Positions 1 through 6,030 of a stretch of DNA of 11,572 nucleotides are shown here, in pieces. A program made the position numbers and the translations under genes. Numbering within the stretch: position 1 is the stretch's first letter; each line of letters opens with the position of its first letter. Below the pieces are notes generated by a model. That model was not told the origin of the DNA. It was given only the letters and a program-made list of their open reading frames with translations, and did no database searches. The DNA is from UBA1049 sp964525815 (GTDB lineage Bacteria > Bacillota > Clostridia > Oscillospirales > CAG-382): assembly GCA_964525815.1 (NCBI GenBank), contig CAZGJQ010000062.1:1-11572 (forward strand), read 5' to 3'.

Positions 1-1092
1 GTAAAGCTGAAAACAGCAAGGAATTATGTAAGGGAGCGGTTTCTTATTCCGCCGGAGCAGGAGAATGCGTTTGAGTCCACGGCGATTATGGTGGGGATAG
101 AATATATACTCGAAAAAGCGCAGGAGCTGAACCGCCCGGTAGCAATTTGCTTAGGGCTGGGAACAAATATGGGAGGTCATGACGGCTTTACGCTGTTTGA
201 GGAATACCTGAGCAGTGTTTCCAATATAGGTGGTGTATGTCTTTGCTTGGCGGCGGGAAACGAGAGCCAGGCAAGGCACCACACGCAGGGAGTGATTACC
301 GAGACCGGTTCGTCCGAGACCATTGAGATAAGAGCAGGGGAAAACGCCGGAAATATATATATGAACATATGGGGAACAGCGGCGGACAGATTATCGGTTG
401 CGGTAAGATCGCCTACGGGCGAATTGATAAGCAGAGTGCCCGCCAGGAGCGGAACCGTCTATACTACAAGGTTAATACTGGAACGAGCAACAGTGGTAAT
501 AGAATATTACTTCCCCGTAGAAGGAAGCGGAGGAGAGGTTATAATAATTAAAATACTTGACGCCACTCCCGGTATCTGGACGGTGGAGGTGTTCGGAGAC
601 ATAATTTTGGACGGAGTGTTTCATTCCTGGCTGCCTATAACCGGGTTTGTTTCCCCAAGTGTGGAATTCTTGGCGCCCACTCCTTATTACACGATAGTGG
701 TGCCCGGAACCGCAATCGGAGTTATTACCGTAGGAGCATATAACAGCTATACAAATACACTTTATCCAAGATCCTCATGGGGTCCTACAAGGCTCCCGAT
801 GATGTCTCCTGACTTTGTTGCTCCGGGTGTTGATGTAACGGGTGTTTTCCCAGTGGGACCGGGAGCGATGAGCGGTACCAGCGTTTCGGCAGCAATCGCA
901 ACGGGTGCGTGTGCTCTGCTGCTTCAATGGGGTATAGTTGAGGAGAACGACCCGGCGATGAGCACCTATCAGGCAAGAGCATATATAATACGGGGAGCCA
1001 ATCGCGTAGCCGGACTTGTATATCCGAATACACAATGGGGCTACGGCAGTATGAATCTTATCCAATCGTATACTGTTATGAGAGATTTATAA
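1..1092 (+). CDS. Csp-like S8 (subtilisin family) serine peptidase, 5'-truncated
   Basis: The frame is open from base 1, so the first ATG (88) is internal and the N-terminus lies outside the window; 363 residues are visible. This is a subtilase of the clostridial CspA/B/C type, whose best-known members process the spore cortex hydrolase SleC during germination. Visible marks are the strand LGLGTNMGGHDG (visible residues 51-62, the substrate-binding strand), the oxyanion-hole motif AAGNE (Asn codon 259-261), and the nucleophile motif SGTSVSAA with its Ser codon at 880-882. About 100 residues between visible positions 95 and 200 are beta-rich and interrupt the subtilase core, matching the jelly-roll insertion of Csp proteins. 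The catalytic Asp and His would lie upstream, so activity cannot be judged. No signal peptide can be assessed. No spore gene adjoins it; a general Csp-like paralogue, common in gut clostridia, is equally possible. Confidence 0.88.
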   Translation, partial: VKLKTARNYVRERFLIPPEQENAFESTAIMVGIEYILEKAQELNRPVAICLGLGTNMGGHDGFTLFEEYLSSVSNIGGVCLCLAAGNESQARHHTQGVITETGSSETIEIRAGENAGNIYMNIWGTAADRLSVAVRSPTGELISRVPARSGTVYTTRLILERATVVIEYYFPVEGSGGEVIIIKILDATPGIWTVEVFGDIILDGVFHSWLPITGFVSPSVEFLAPTPYYTIVVPGTAIGVITVGAYNSYTNTLYPRSSWGPTRLPMMSPDFVAPGVDVTGVFPVGPGAMSGTSVSAAIATGACALLLQWGIVEENDPAMSTYQARAYIIRGANRVAGLVYPNTQWGYGSMNLIQSYTVMRDL

Positions 1093-1094
1093 AA

Positions 1095-1140
1095 AAAGGC
1101 TTTCGCATAATCAACGAATGCGTAAGCCTTTATATTTATT
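1095..1140. terminator. Bidirectional intrinsic terminator between convergent genes
   Basis: A 14-bp stem with one mismatch pairs 1095-1108 (AAAGGCTTTCGCAT) with 1118-1131 (ATGCGTAAGCCTTT) around a 9-nt loop. It has a T-rich run on the plus side and an A-run before the stem that reads as a U-tract on the minus strand. It sits between the stop of the S8 peptidase and the stop of the cytochrome-b5-like gene, so it can end both transcripts. Confidence 0.85.
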
Positions 1141-1663
1141 ATGGTGATTCCGGGGCAAGCCTTCCCACTACCGGCATTTGCTCTATTCTCGGTCGCCCCG
1201 CATGACAGGCTCTGTACTGTATTGTAAGGTCGCGACCGGATGGCAGTCCAAAATGGTTTCCTTCGCTCCAGCGGGAGCTGTTGCTTACATCATATACGAC
1301 TCCATCGTATGCAACATATGTAGGTCTGCCGTCTCTTCCGTTGTAATTATTCAATTCTTCAAGCGTAAAGATTCTTTCACCAGTCTCCGGATCCTCCTGT
1401 GTCTCGGGCACGGCGGGCGGTGCAAACTCAGGCTGCTGCGGAGGTTGCTCTTGGCTGTCATTAGGCTCCTGTTCCGACAAATCCTGTTCTCGTTGAGCAT
1501 TAATAACCTTTACCATAACGATTTTTTCGAGTATGGCAATTTTCTCGCCCAGCTGCTTAACAAGCACTTTGTCGGCTCGTCCCGCTCCCAGCGTGTCGAG
1601 ATCCTTTTTTACCGAAAGGATGGTTTCCAGCGCAAGGCTTGCGGACATATCGTTTTTATCCAT
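1139..1663 (-). CDS. Cytochrome b5-like heme/steroid-binding domain protein
   Basis: A 174-residue protein with three parts. Residues 1-60 are charged and helix-prone, with leucine spacing that suggests a coiled coil. Residues 61-97 are a low-complexity Gln/Glu/Pro linker. Residues 98-170 form a cytochrome-b5-fold domain: it begins FTLEELNNYNG, continues YVAYDGVVYDVS, and carries His137 in GNHFG and His154 in CHAG, the two positions expected to ligate heme, ending PVVGRL. Such stand-alone domains are common in clostridia and their partners are mostly unknown, so electron transfer or ligand binding is only inferred. There is no signal peptide or membrane segment, so it is probably cytosolic. 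The ATG at 1663 has GGAGG about 10 nt upstream. The gene stands alone, convergent with the peptidase and divergent from the CBM9-like gene. Confidence 0.85.
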   Translation of the reverse strand: MDKNDMSASLALETILSVKKDLDTLGAGRADKVLVKQLGEKIAILEKIVMVKVINAQREQDLSEQEPNDSQEQPPQQPEFAPPAVPETQEDPETGERIFTLEELNNYNGRDGRPTYVAYDGVVYDVSNSSRWSEGNHFGLPSGRDLTIQYRACHAGRPRIEQMPVVGRLAPESP

Positions 1664-1704
1664 AAAAATAATTCCTCCGCTATAATATATTCGTCATCAC
1701 AATA

Positions 1705-1734
1705 AGTATATGGTGTTACGGGAGTTTATATGAA
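1705..1734 (-). promoter_or_regulatory. Possible sigma-A promoter for the cytochrome b5-like gene
   Basis: Read on the minus strand, TTCATA (1729-1734) and TATACT (1705-1710) are separated by 18 nt, which puts a start about 35 nt ahead of the ATG. The -10 box is good and the -35 box weak (4 of 6 matches). Confidence 0.35.
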
Positions 1735-1761
1735 AACATAAAGAAAAACATTAATAAACTA

Positions 1762-1790
1762 TTGCGTGGACACAATTTATATGATAATAT
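1762..1790 (+). promoter_or_regulatory. Possible sigma-A promoter for the CBM9-like gene
   Basis: TTGCGT (1762-1767) and TAATAT (1785-1790) are spaced by 17 nt in an AT-rich stretch just ahead of the ribosome binding site. This TTG could be misread as an in-frame start codon, but it has no Shine-Dalgarno and the encoded extension would spoil the signal peptide. Confidence 0.35.
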
Positions 1791-1821
1791 ATTAATAAAT
1801 CATTACATAAGGAGGCCTGTT

Positions 1822-2865
1822 ATGAAAAAGACCATTATTTTTGTATGCATAATTGCTATGTTCATCTGTTTATTCGGCATTAATGCGACGGCGGAAACCG
1901 AGAATATTATAATCTACAAGACCGCCGTAGCACCCGAAATCGACGGTAATTTGGACGATTGCTATGAGCTTGTCGCAGATACCGTGTTTAACAGCGAGCT
2001 GTTCATCATTGATACCGCACCTTCTGTTGAAAATGATGTTGAGTTCTACGCTTGCTGGGACAACGAATATCTGTACATATTTGTAAAAGCGGTATGCAAC
2101 GAGCCGCATATAGCCTATATGGACGACGACAGCGAGCATTATATATTTAACGCACACTATATGATGACCGCGATCTGTCCGGAGGATCCGACGCAGAGCA
2201 AGTATACCGGCACCGCAGATGAGGACGGCGGATGGGAATGGGGTCCGCTCAGCAGTGCGAACTACATGTATGAGTGGACCGTTATCGAGGACTCAAACAA
2301 CGGTGACAATGTAATTTCCGACCATTTTGGCAAAATAAGCGAGAAGTCGGGGTTTGAGTTTTGTGTCAAATCTGCGGATGGATTTGACTGCTATGAGCAG
2401 AGAATCCCACTTAAGCAGCTAACCACAAGCGCAGTCAAGGACGGTGTCAAGCCTACCGTCGGAGAGACCTTCGGCTTTGGATTTGCGGTCGGCTTTACCG
2501 ATGTGGGAACGGGTTATGCAGAGAACCCCGATGTTGTTAACTTCAGCGACTATTTCAGACCCAAGAAGGTGGTAAATAATCTTATGGTCTTTGAGCTTGA
2601 CAGCAACCTTTTACCGGGTGAGGAGAGCGAACAGTCCAGCGAGGAGGAGTCAAGCGAGGAAACCGAATCCGAGCCGGACGAGAGCTCGGTTGATACCTCC
2701 AGTGAGGCTGAATCTGAGGAAAGCGATGTAGAGGTAATCGGACAGGTAAGCGAAACCGAGGAGGACGACGGGTTTGATTATTGGTGGGCAGTTATTGCCA
2801 TTGCGGGAGCCCTGATTCTGTTTACTGTTTTGATTATTGTTATACGCAGCAGAAGAAACAGGTAA
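1822..2865 (+). CDS. Secreted membrane-anchored protein with CBM9/DOMON-like domain
   Basis: 347 residues. The ATG at 1822 is chosen because GGAGG (1811-1815) lies 6 nt upstream and a textbook signal peptide follows: MKK, a hydrophobic run over residues 5-20, and likely cleavage after ATA near residue 24. Residues 32-258 resemble the CBM9-type carbohydrate-binding or DOMON-like fold, with APEIDGNLDDCYELV at the start and VEFYACWDNEYLYIFVKA soon after, the usual pattern of that family. Residues 266-317 are a Ser/Glu linker, 320-341 a single transmembrane helix, and the tail RSRRNR is basic, giving an outside-facing domain held in the membrane. There is no LPXTG motif and no enzyme domain. A role in sensing or binding surface or diet glycans is inferred; the ligand is unknown. 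The gene appears monocistronic, ending in the two-way terminator shared with rplL. Confidence 0.8.
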   Translation: MKKTIIFVCIIAMFICLFGINATAETENIIIYKTAVAPEIDGNLDDCYELVADTVFNSELFIIDTAPSVENDVEFYACWDNEYLYIFVKAVCNEPHIAYMDDDSEHYIFNAHYMMTAICPEDPTQSKYTGTADEDGGWEWGPLSSANYMYEWTVIEDSNNGDNVISDHFGKISEKSGFEFCVKSADGFDCYEQRIPLKQLTTSAVKDGVKPTVGETFGFGFAVGFTDVGTGYAENPDVVNFSDYFRPKKVVNNLMVFELDSNLLPGEESEQSSEEESSEETESEPDESSVDTSSEAESEESDVEVIGQVSETEEDDGFDYWWAVIAIAGALILFTVLIIVIRSRRNR

Positions 2866-2896
2866 AATTATACTAACTGTATAATCAAATAGCAAC

Positions 2897-2937
2897 AAAA
2901 AAGTCCAGAGAGGGATGACCACTCCGGACTTTTTTTA
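2897..2937. terminator. Bidirectional intrinsic terminator between CBM9-like gene and rplL
   Basis: A 14-bp stem pairs 2897-2910 (AAAAAAGTCCAGAG) with 2922-2935 (CTCCGGACTTTTTT) with one mismatch and an 11-nt loop. It has a T-run on one side and an A-run on the other, so it works on both strands. On the minus strand it closes the rplJ-rplL operon, so no rpoB transcript continues from here. Confidence 0.9.
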
Positions 2938-2976
2938 TTACATTGCCTTAAAAAGCTTAACTCTATAAGCGTTTAA

Positions 2977-3357
2977 CTATTTGATGGTAACCTTGCCGCC
3001 CGCTTCCTCAAGCTGAGTCTTGAGGGCTTCCGCCTCTTCCTTGGTAACGCCGGTCTTGACCATCTTGGGAGCTCCGACAACAAGCTCCTTAGCTTCGCCG
3101 AGAGAAAGACCCGCAATGTCCTTGACCTCCTTGATAACCTTGAGCTTCTTGGCTTCGTCATAGCCGGAGAGCTCAACATCAAACTCGGTCTTCTCCTCAG
3201 CAGCCGCTTCTGCCGCCGCACCGGGAGCTGCCGCAACCGCTACGGGAGCTGCGGATACGCCGAACTCCTCCTCCAGAGCTTTTACAACATCTGCAAGCTC
3301 AAGTATAGAAAGTTCCTTAACAAGGTCTAAAATTTGTTGTGTTTTTTCGTTTGCCAT
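2977..3357 (-). CDS. rplL: 50S ribosomal protein L7/L12 (bL12)
   Basis: 126 residues, a normal length. The N-terminal dimerisation and L10-binding helix pair spans residues 1-32. The Ala-rich flexible hinge spans about 35-54. The globular domain from about 56 to the end recruits translation factors and contains KIKEVK-type helices and the conserved GLSLGEAKELV stretch. L7/L12 forms the multi-copy stalk that stimulates GTPases on the ribosome. The ATG at 3357 follows GGAGG by about 10 nt. It is the second gene of the rplJ-rplL pair, 44 nt after rplJ, and is followed directly by a terminator. Confidence 0.97.
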   Translation of the reverse strand: MANEKTQQILDLVKELSILELADVVKALEEEFGVSAAPVAVAAAPGAAAEAAAEEKTEFDVELSGYDEAKKLKVIKEVKDIAGLSLGEAKELVVGAPKMVKTGVTKEEAEALKTQLEEAGGKVTIK

Positions 3358-3401
3358 TTTAATATTACCTCCGTTTAAATTGATTAAGTTATTTTTTAGT
3401 A

Positions 3402-3926
3402 TCAGCCTGCTTGCTCGGAAGCGGACTCGGATTCGTCGTTCTTGTCAATAATAGCCTGTAAAACATATGCGAAGCTGTACAGAGAGGACTGAAGCGAGCC
3501 CATCATCTTGCCGATAAGAGCTTCCTTGGACGGAATTTCCGCCAGGGACTTAACACCTGCCGCATCGATTATCTCTCCGTCCACAAAGCCTGCTTTTAGA
3601 ACGAAATTATCGTTTTTCTTTGCAAACTCATAAAGAACCTTTGCTGGAGCAACCTGATCCTCGTTGCTAACCGCAAGAGCTGTCATTCCGGTAAGAGCCT
3701 CTTTGAGCTTCTCATAGCCTGCAATATCACAAGCCTTGGATGTGAGAGTGTTCTTTACCACCGAATAGTCAACTCCGGCCTTACGCAAATCGCTCCTGAG
3801 CTTGGTGTCGTCCGCAACGGATATACCCTTGAAATCAACTAAAACACCGCTCTTGGCGTTCTTAATCTTATCCGCTATATCGTTTACGATTTGCTGCTTT
3901 TGAGCTAAAATCTTTTCACTTGCCAA
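3402..3926 (-). CDS. rplJ: 50S ribosomal protein L10 (uL10), TTG start
   Basis: 174 residues. L10 anchors the L7/L12 dimers to 23S rRNA and, as the L10-L12 complex, represses its own operon. The N-terminal RNA-binding half is clear: GVLVDFKGISVADDTKLRSD and YSVVKNTL near residues 27-61. A C-terminal helix near residues 130-162 (LIGKMMGSLQSSLYSFAYVL) is the L12-binding element, followed by an acidic tail. Translation appears to start at a TTG (3924-3926): the reading frame opens with the expected MASEKILAQK, no in-frame ATG occurs upstream, and GAAAGG lies about 8 nt before it. The gene is preceded by an L10 leader and its own strong promoter. Confidence 0.96.
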   Translation of the reverse strand: MASEKILAQKQQIVNDIADKIKNAKSGVLVDFKGISVADDTKLRSDLRKAGVDYSVVKNTLTSKACDIAGYEKLKEALTGMTALAVSNEDQVAPAKVLYEFAKKNDNFVLKAGFVDGEIIDAAGVKSLAEIPSKEALIGKMMGSLQSSLYSFAYVLQAIIDKNDESESASEQAG

Positions 3927-4022
3927 AATAAATTCCTTTCTCCGGCGAATTTGGATTTAAACTGCATCGACCTTTTGCCGCCGGACAAAGAGCCGTATGT
4001 GCACAAATAAAACGGTGTCGGA

Positions 4023-4163
4023 GCAAAAACAAATGCTCCGCCGCTTGCGCAGAGGAGCATAAAAAGAACATTTTAATACAATGTATCTCTTAATATCTCT
4101 CCTCGGCAGGCGGATAAACCATTAAACTCTCGGTGCCTACTGTCTTTGGATTGTTTATTACCG
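4023..4163 (-). ncRNA. L10 (rplJL) ribosomal protein leader with attenuator
   Basis: The transcript from the promoter at 4170-4198 carries the features of the Gram-positive L10 leader. CAGTAGGC (4135-4142) pairs with GCCTGCCG (4104-4111), the latter within the conserved CCTGCCGAGG block. A terminator hairpin follows. In Bacillus subtilis the L10(L12)4 complex binds such a leader and favours termination; I infer the same here. GAGGAG (4099-4104) could pair with CTCCTC of the terminator arm (4052-4057) as a 6-bp antiterminator, a weak but plausible switch. Confidence 0.85.
4024..4060 (-). terminator. Attenuator terminator inside the L10 leader
   Basis: On the minus strand a 12-bp stem with one mismatch (ATGCTCCTCTGC pairing with GCGGCGGAGCAT, loop GCAA; 4033-4060) is followed by TTTGTTTTTG. 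It lies about 100 nt upstream of the rplJ start, the position of a transcription attenuator, not an operon end. Confidence 0.8.
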
Positions 4164-4169
4164 AAACGC

Positions 4170-4198
4170 AGTATACCATAAAGGAAATGCGCTGTCAA
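4170..4198 (-). promoter_or_regulatory. Strong sigma-A promoter for rplJ-rplL
   Basis: Minus-strand TTGACA (4193-4198) and TATACT (4170-4175) are separated by exactly 17 nt, a near-consensus vegetative promoter. Its -35 box is only about 20 nt past the rplA stop codon, so rplJL can be transcribed separately from rplKA. Confidence 0.9.
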
Positions 4199-4218
4199 TA
4201 ACTTTTTGATAATGAGAG

Positions 4219-4917
4219 TTAGCTCTCACCAATCTTGGCTGCGTTTATCTTGATTCCAGGACCCATAGTGGATGCGATAACGCAGGATTTTATATACTGT
4301 CCCTTGGCGGAAGCGGGGCGAGCCTTTATAATGGCACGCAGTAAGGTGTTGAAGTTCTCGGTCAGCTTCTCCTTACCAAAGGAGACCTTGCCGATAGGGC
4401 AGTGGACGATATTTGCTTTGTCAAGCCTGTATTCTATTTTACCTGCCTTAGCCTCTTGAACCGCTTTGGCAACATCCTGTGTAACCGTTCCTGCCTTGGG
4501 GTTGGGCATAAGTCCCTTGGGACCGAGCACCTTACCGAGACGACCGATAACACTCATCATATCCGGTGTAGCTATGACAATATCAAATTCAAACCAGTTT
4601 TCCTGTTGAATCTTAGCCACCATATCCTCAGCGCCTACATAATCGCTTCCGGCCTTTTCCGCTTCCTTTGCTTTGTCTCCCTTGGCGAAAACAAGGGTTC
4701 TTACCGTCCTTCCCGTTCCGTTGGGGAGCACAACAGCACCTCTTACCTGCTGGTCGGCGTGACGGGAATCAACACCCAAGCGAATATGCACTTCAACCGT
4801 TTCGTCAAACTTTGCCTTTGACATCTCGCAAGCAAGACCGAGTGCCTCATTACCCTCATAGAGCTTGGTTCTGTCAATGCTTTGCAGAGCTGCTTTATAA
4901 TTCTTGCCTCTTTTCAT
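4219..4917 (-). CDS. rplA: 50S ribosomal protein L1 (uL1)
   Basis: 232 residues, the usual length. L1 forms the mobile stalk near the ribosomal E site and in many bacteria represses its own operon by binding the mRNA leader. The family signature IGRLGKVLGPKGLMPNPKAG is intact near the middle of the protein, with the two-domain pattern around it (DETVEVHIRLGVD early, FNTLLRAIIKARP late). The ATG at 4917 follows GGAGG by 8 nt, and that site touches the rplK stop codon, so the two genes are probably translationally coupled. A 6-bp hairpin at the stop codon lacks a U-tract, so some readthrough into rplJL is likely. Confidence 0.97.
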   Translation of the reverse strand: MKRGKNYKAALQSIDRTKLYEGNEALGLACEMSKAKFDETVEVHIRLGVDSRHADQQVRGAVVLPNGTGRTVRTLVFAKGDKAKEAEKAGSDYVGAEDMVAKIQQENWFEFDIVIATPDMMSVIGRLGKVLGPKGLMPNPKAGTVTQDVAKAVQEAKAGKIEYRLDKANIVHCPIGKVSFGKEKLTENFNTLLRAIIKARPASAKGQYIKSCVIASTMGPGIKINAAKIGES

Positions 4918-4930
4918 ATCAGTGCCCTCC

Positions 4931-5356
4931 TTAATCTACCACCGTTACGCCCATGCTGCGGGCGGTTCCGGCTATCATGCTTATTGCGGTTTCAATGGAA
5001 GCCGCATTGAGGTCGGGCATTTTTGTTTCGGCAATCTTTTTAAGCTGCTCTCTTGTTATTTTGGCAACCTTTGTGTTGTTGGGAACAGCGGAGCCGCTCT
5101 CAATACCGCACGCTTTTTTGATAAGAACCGCAGCGGGCGGAGTTTTTGTAATAAATGTGAAGCTTCGGTCGGCGAAGACCGTTATTACAACCGGAATAAT
5201 AAGACCGATATCGTTCTTTGTACGCTCGTTGAACTCCTTGGTAAAAACGGGTATCGCAACACCGTACTGACCCAGAGCAGGTCCTACCGGGGGTTGAGGA
5301 GTCGCTTTGCCTGCCGGCAGCTGTAGCTTAATATAACCTAATACTTTTTTTGCCAT
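4931..5356 (-). CDS. rplK: 50S ribosomal protein L11 (uL11)
   Basis: 141 residues from the ATG at 5356, exactly the family length; GGAGGTG lies 8 nt upstream. Upstream in-frame codons up to 5452 belong to the structured leader and should not be annotated as coding. L11 binds the GTPase-associated centre of 23S rRNA and, with its Pro-rich N-domain, forms the thiostrepton site; PAGKATPQPPVGPALGQ is visible at residues 15-31. The C-domain RNA-binding end GTARSMGVTV is intact. One oddity is the segment after GPALGQ, which reads YGVAIPVFTKEFNERT, where Bacillus has GVNIMxFCKxFNA. It is the first gene of an rplK-rplA pair with a 13-nt gap, behind a 134-nt leader after nusG. Confidence 0.97.
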   Translation of the reverse strand: MAKKVLGYIKLQLPAGKATPQPPVGPALGQYGVAIPVFTKEFNERTKNDIGLIIPVVITVFADRSFTFITKTPPAAVLIKKACGIESGSAVPNNTKVAKITREQLKKIAETKMPDLNAASIETAISMIAGTARSMGVTVVD

Positions 5357-5374
5357 TGTATATACACCTCCGTC

Positions 5375-5465
5375 GTGGTAATAAATTCGGGGGATTTGCC
5401 CCCTCCCACATTCTGTGCTGTCCGCACAGCCTAACCGAAAGCTCATTGGCAATATAAGCCCTCGG
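5375..5465 (-). promoter_or_regulatory. Three-hairpin rplK leader, candidate L1 autoregulatory site
   Basis: Three hairpins lie between nusG and rplK on the minus strand. P1 (5435-5465) is a 9-bp stem with two G-U pairs, CCGAGGGCT with AGCTTTCGG. P2 (5413-5429) is CTGTGC/GCACAG. P3 (5375-5409) has an outer GTGG/CCAC stem enclosing GGGGG/CCCCC and ends just before the Shine-Dalgarno. L1 represses rplKA-type operons by binding an mRNA mimic of its 23S site, and the GTGGGAGG segment in P3 is of the kind found in such sites. L1 binding here is an inference. No clear promoter is visible in this gap. Confidence 0.55.
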
Positions 5466-5490
5466 AGTCTAATAAAATAATAATTTTTAA

Positions 5491-6024
5491 TCAGTCAAGC
5501 GGCTTGACCTGAGTGCTGTCCAGCTCGACGGTTGTTTCTCTGCCGAACATGGAAGCGGAAACCGTAACCTTCTTTTTGTCAGGGGAAATCTCCTCCACAA
5601 GACCGATGAATCCGGTAAGAGGACCGTCACAAATCTTAACACTGTCTCCTACGGTATAATTTACCTCGATGACCTTGGTTTCTACCCCGAGTGCCTCAAC
5701 CTCCTTATCGGTGAGAGGCACGGGCTTTGAGCCGGGACCCACGAATCCGGTAACACCCGTGGTGTTTCTGATAATATGCCAGCTGTCGTCGTTCATGACC
5801 ATTTTCACAAGCACATAGCTTGGAAACAGCTTTCTCTCTACTTCCTTTTCTTCCTTGCCGTTAACCTCTACCACATTTTCAACGGGTATCTTAACTTCCA
5901 TTATAAGATGCTCAAGGCTTCGGTTCTCGACAATCTTCTCGATATTGTTTTTTACCTTGTTTTCATAACCCGAATATGTGTGTACCACATACCAGAGCGG
6001 TGTGCTTTCCTGCGGTAATGCCAT
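5491..6024 (-). CDS. nusG: Transcription termination/antitermination factor NusG
   Basis: 177 residues, normal for Firmicutes. The NGN domain (about residues 9-115) opens WYVVHTYSGYENKVKNNI and contains RKLFPSYVLVKM (64-75) and TGVTGFVGPGSKPVPL (89-104), the surfaces that contact RNA polymerase. The KOW domain (about 125-177) contains GDSVKICDGPLTGFIGLVEEI. NusG controls pausing and termination and helps couple transcription to translation. The ATG at 6024 follows the secE stop by 6 nt, with a weak AGGAT site overlapping that stop, so the two genes are probably coupled. Confidence 0.98.
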   Translation of the reverse strand: MALPQESTPLWYVVHTYSGYENKVKNNIEKIVENRSLEHLIMEVKIPVENVVEVNGKEEKEVERKLFPSYVLVKMVMNDDSWHIIRNTTGVTGFVGPGSKPVPLTDKEVEALGVETKVIEVNYTVGDSVKICDGPLTGFIGLVEEISPDKKKVTVSASMFGRETTVELDSTQVKPLD

Positions 6025-6030
6025 ATCAAT

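Noticed and set aside
1178..1705. Plus-strand open frame of 175 codons over the cytochrome b5-like gene
   Set aside because: The protein resembles no family, while the opposite strand has a clear domain, ribosome binding site and terminator.
4201..4222. Terminator after rplA
   Set aside because: The TGAGAG/CTCTCA stem is only 6 bp and is not followed by a U-tract.
5357..5452. Longer rplK product starting at 5452
   Set aside because: The extra 32 codons read through the hairpin leader; the canonical 141-residue start at 5356 has a proper Shine-Dalgarno.
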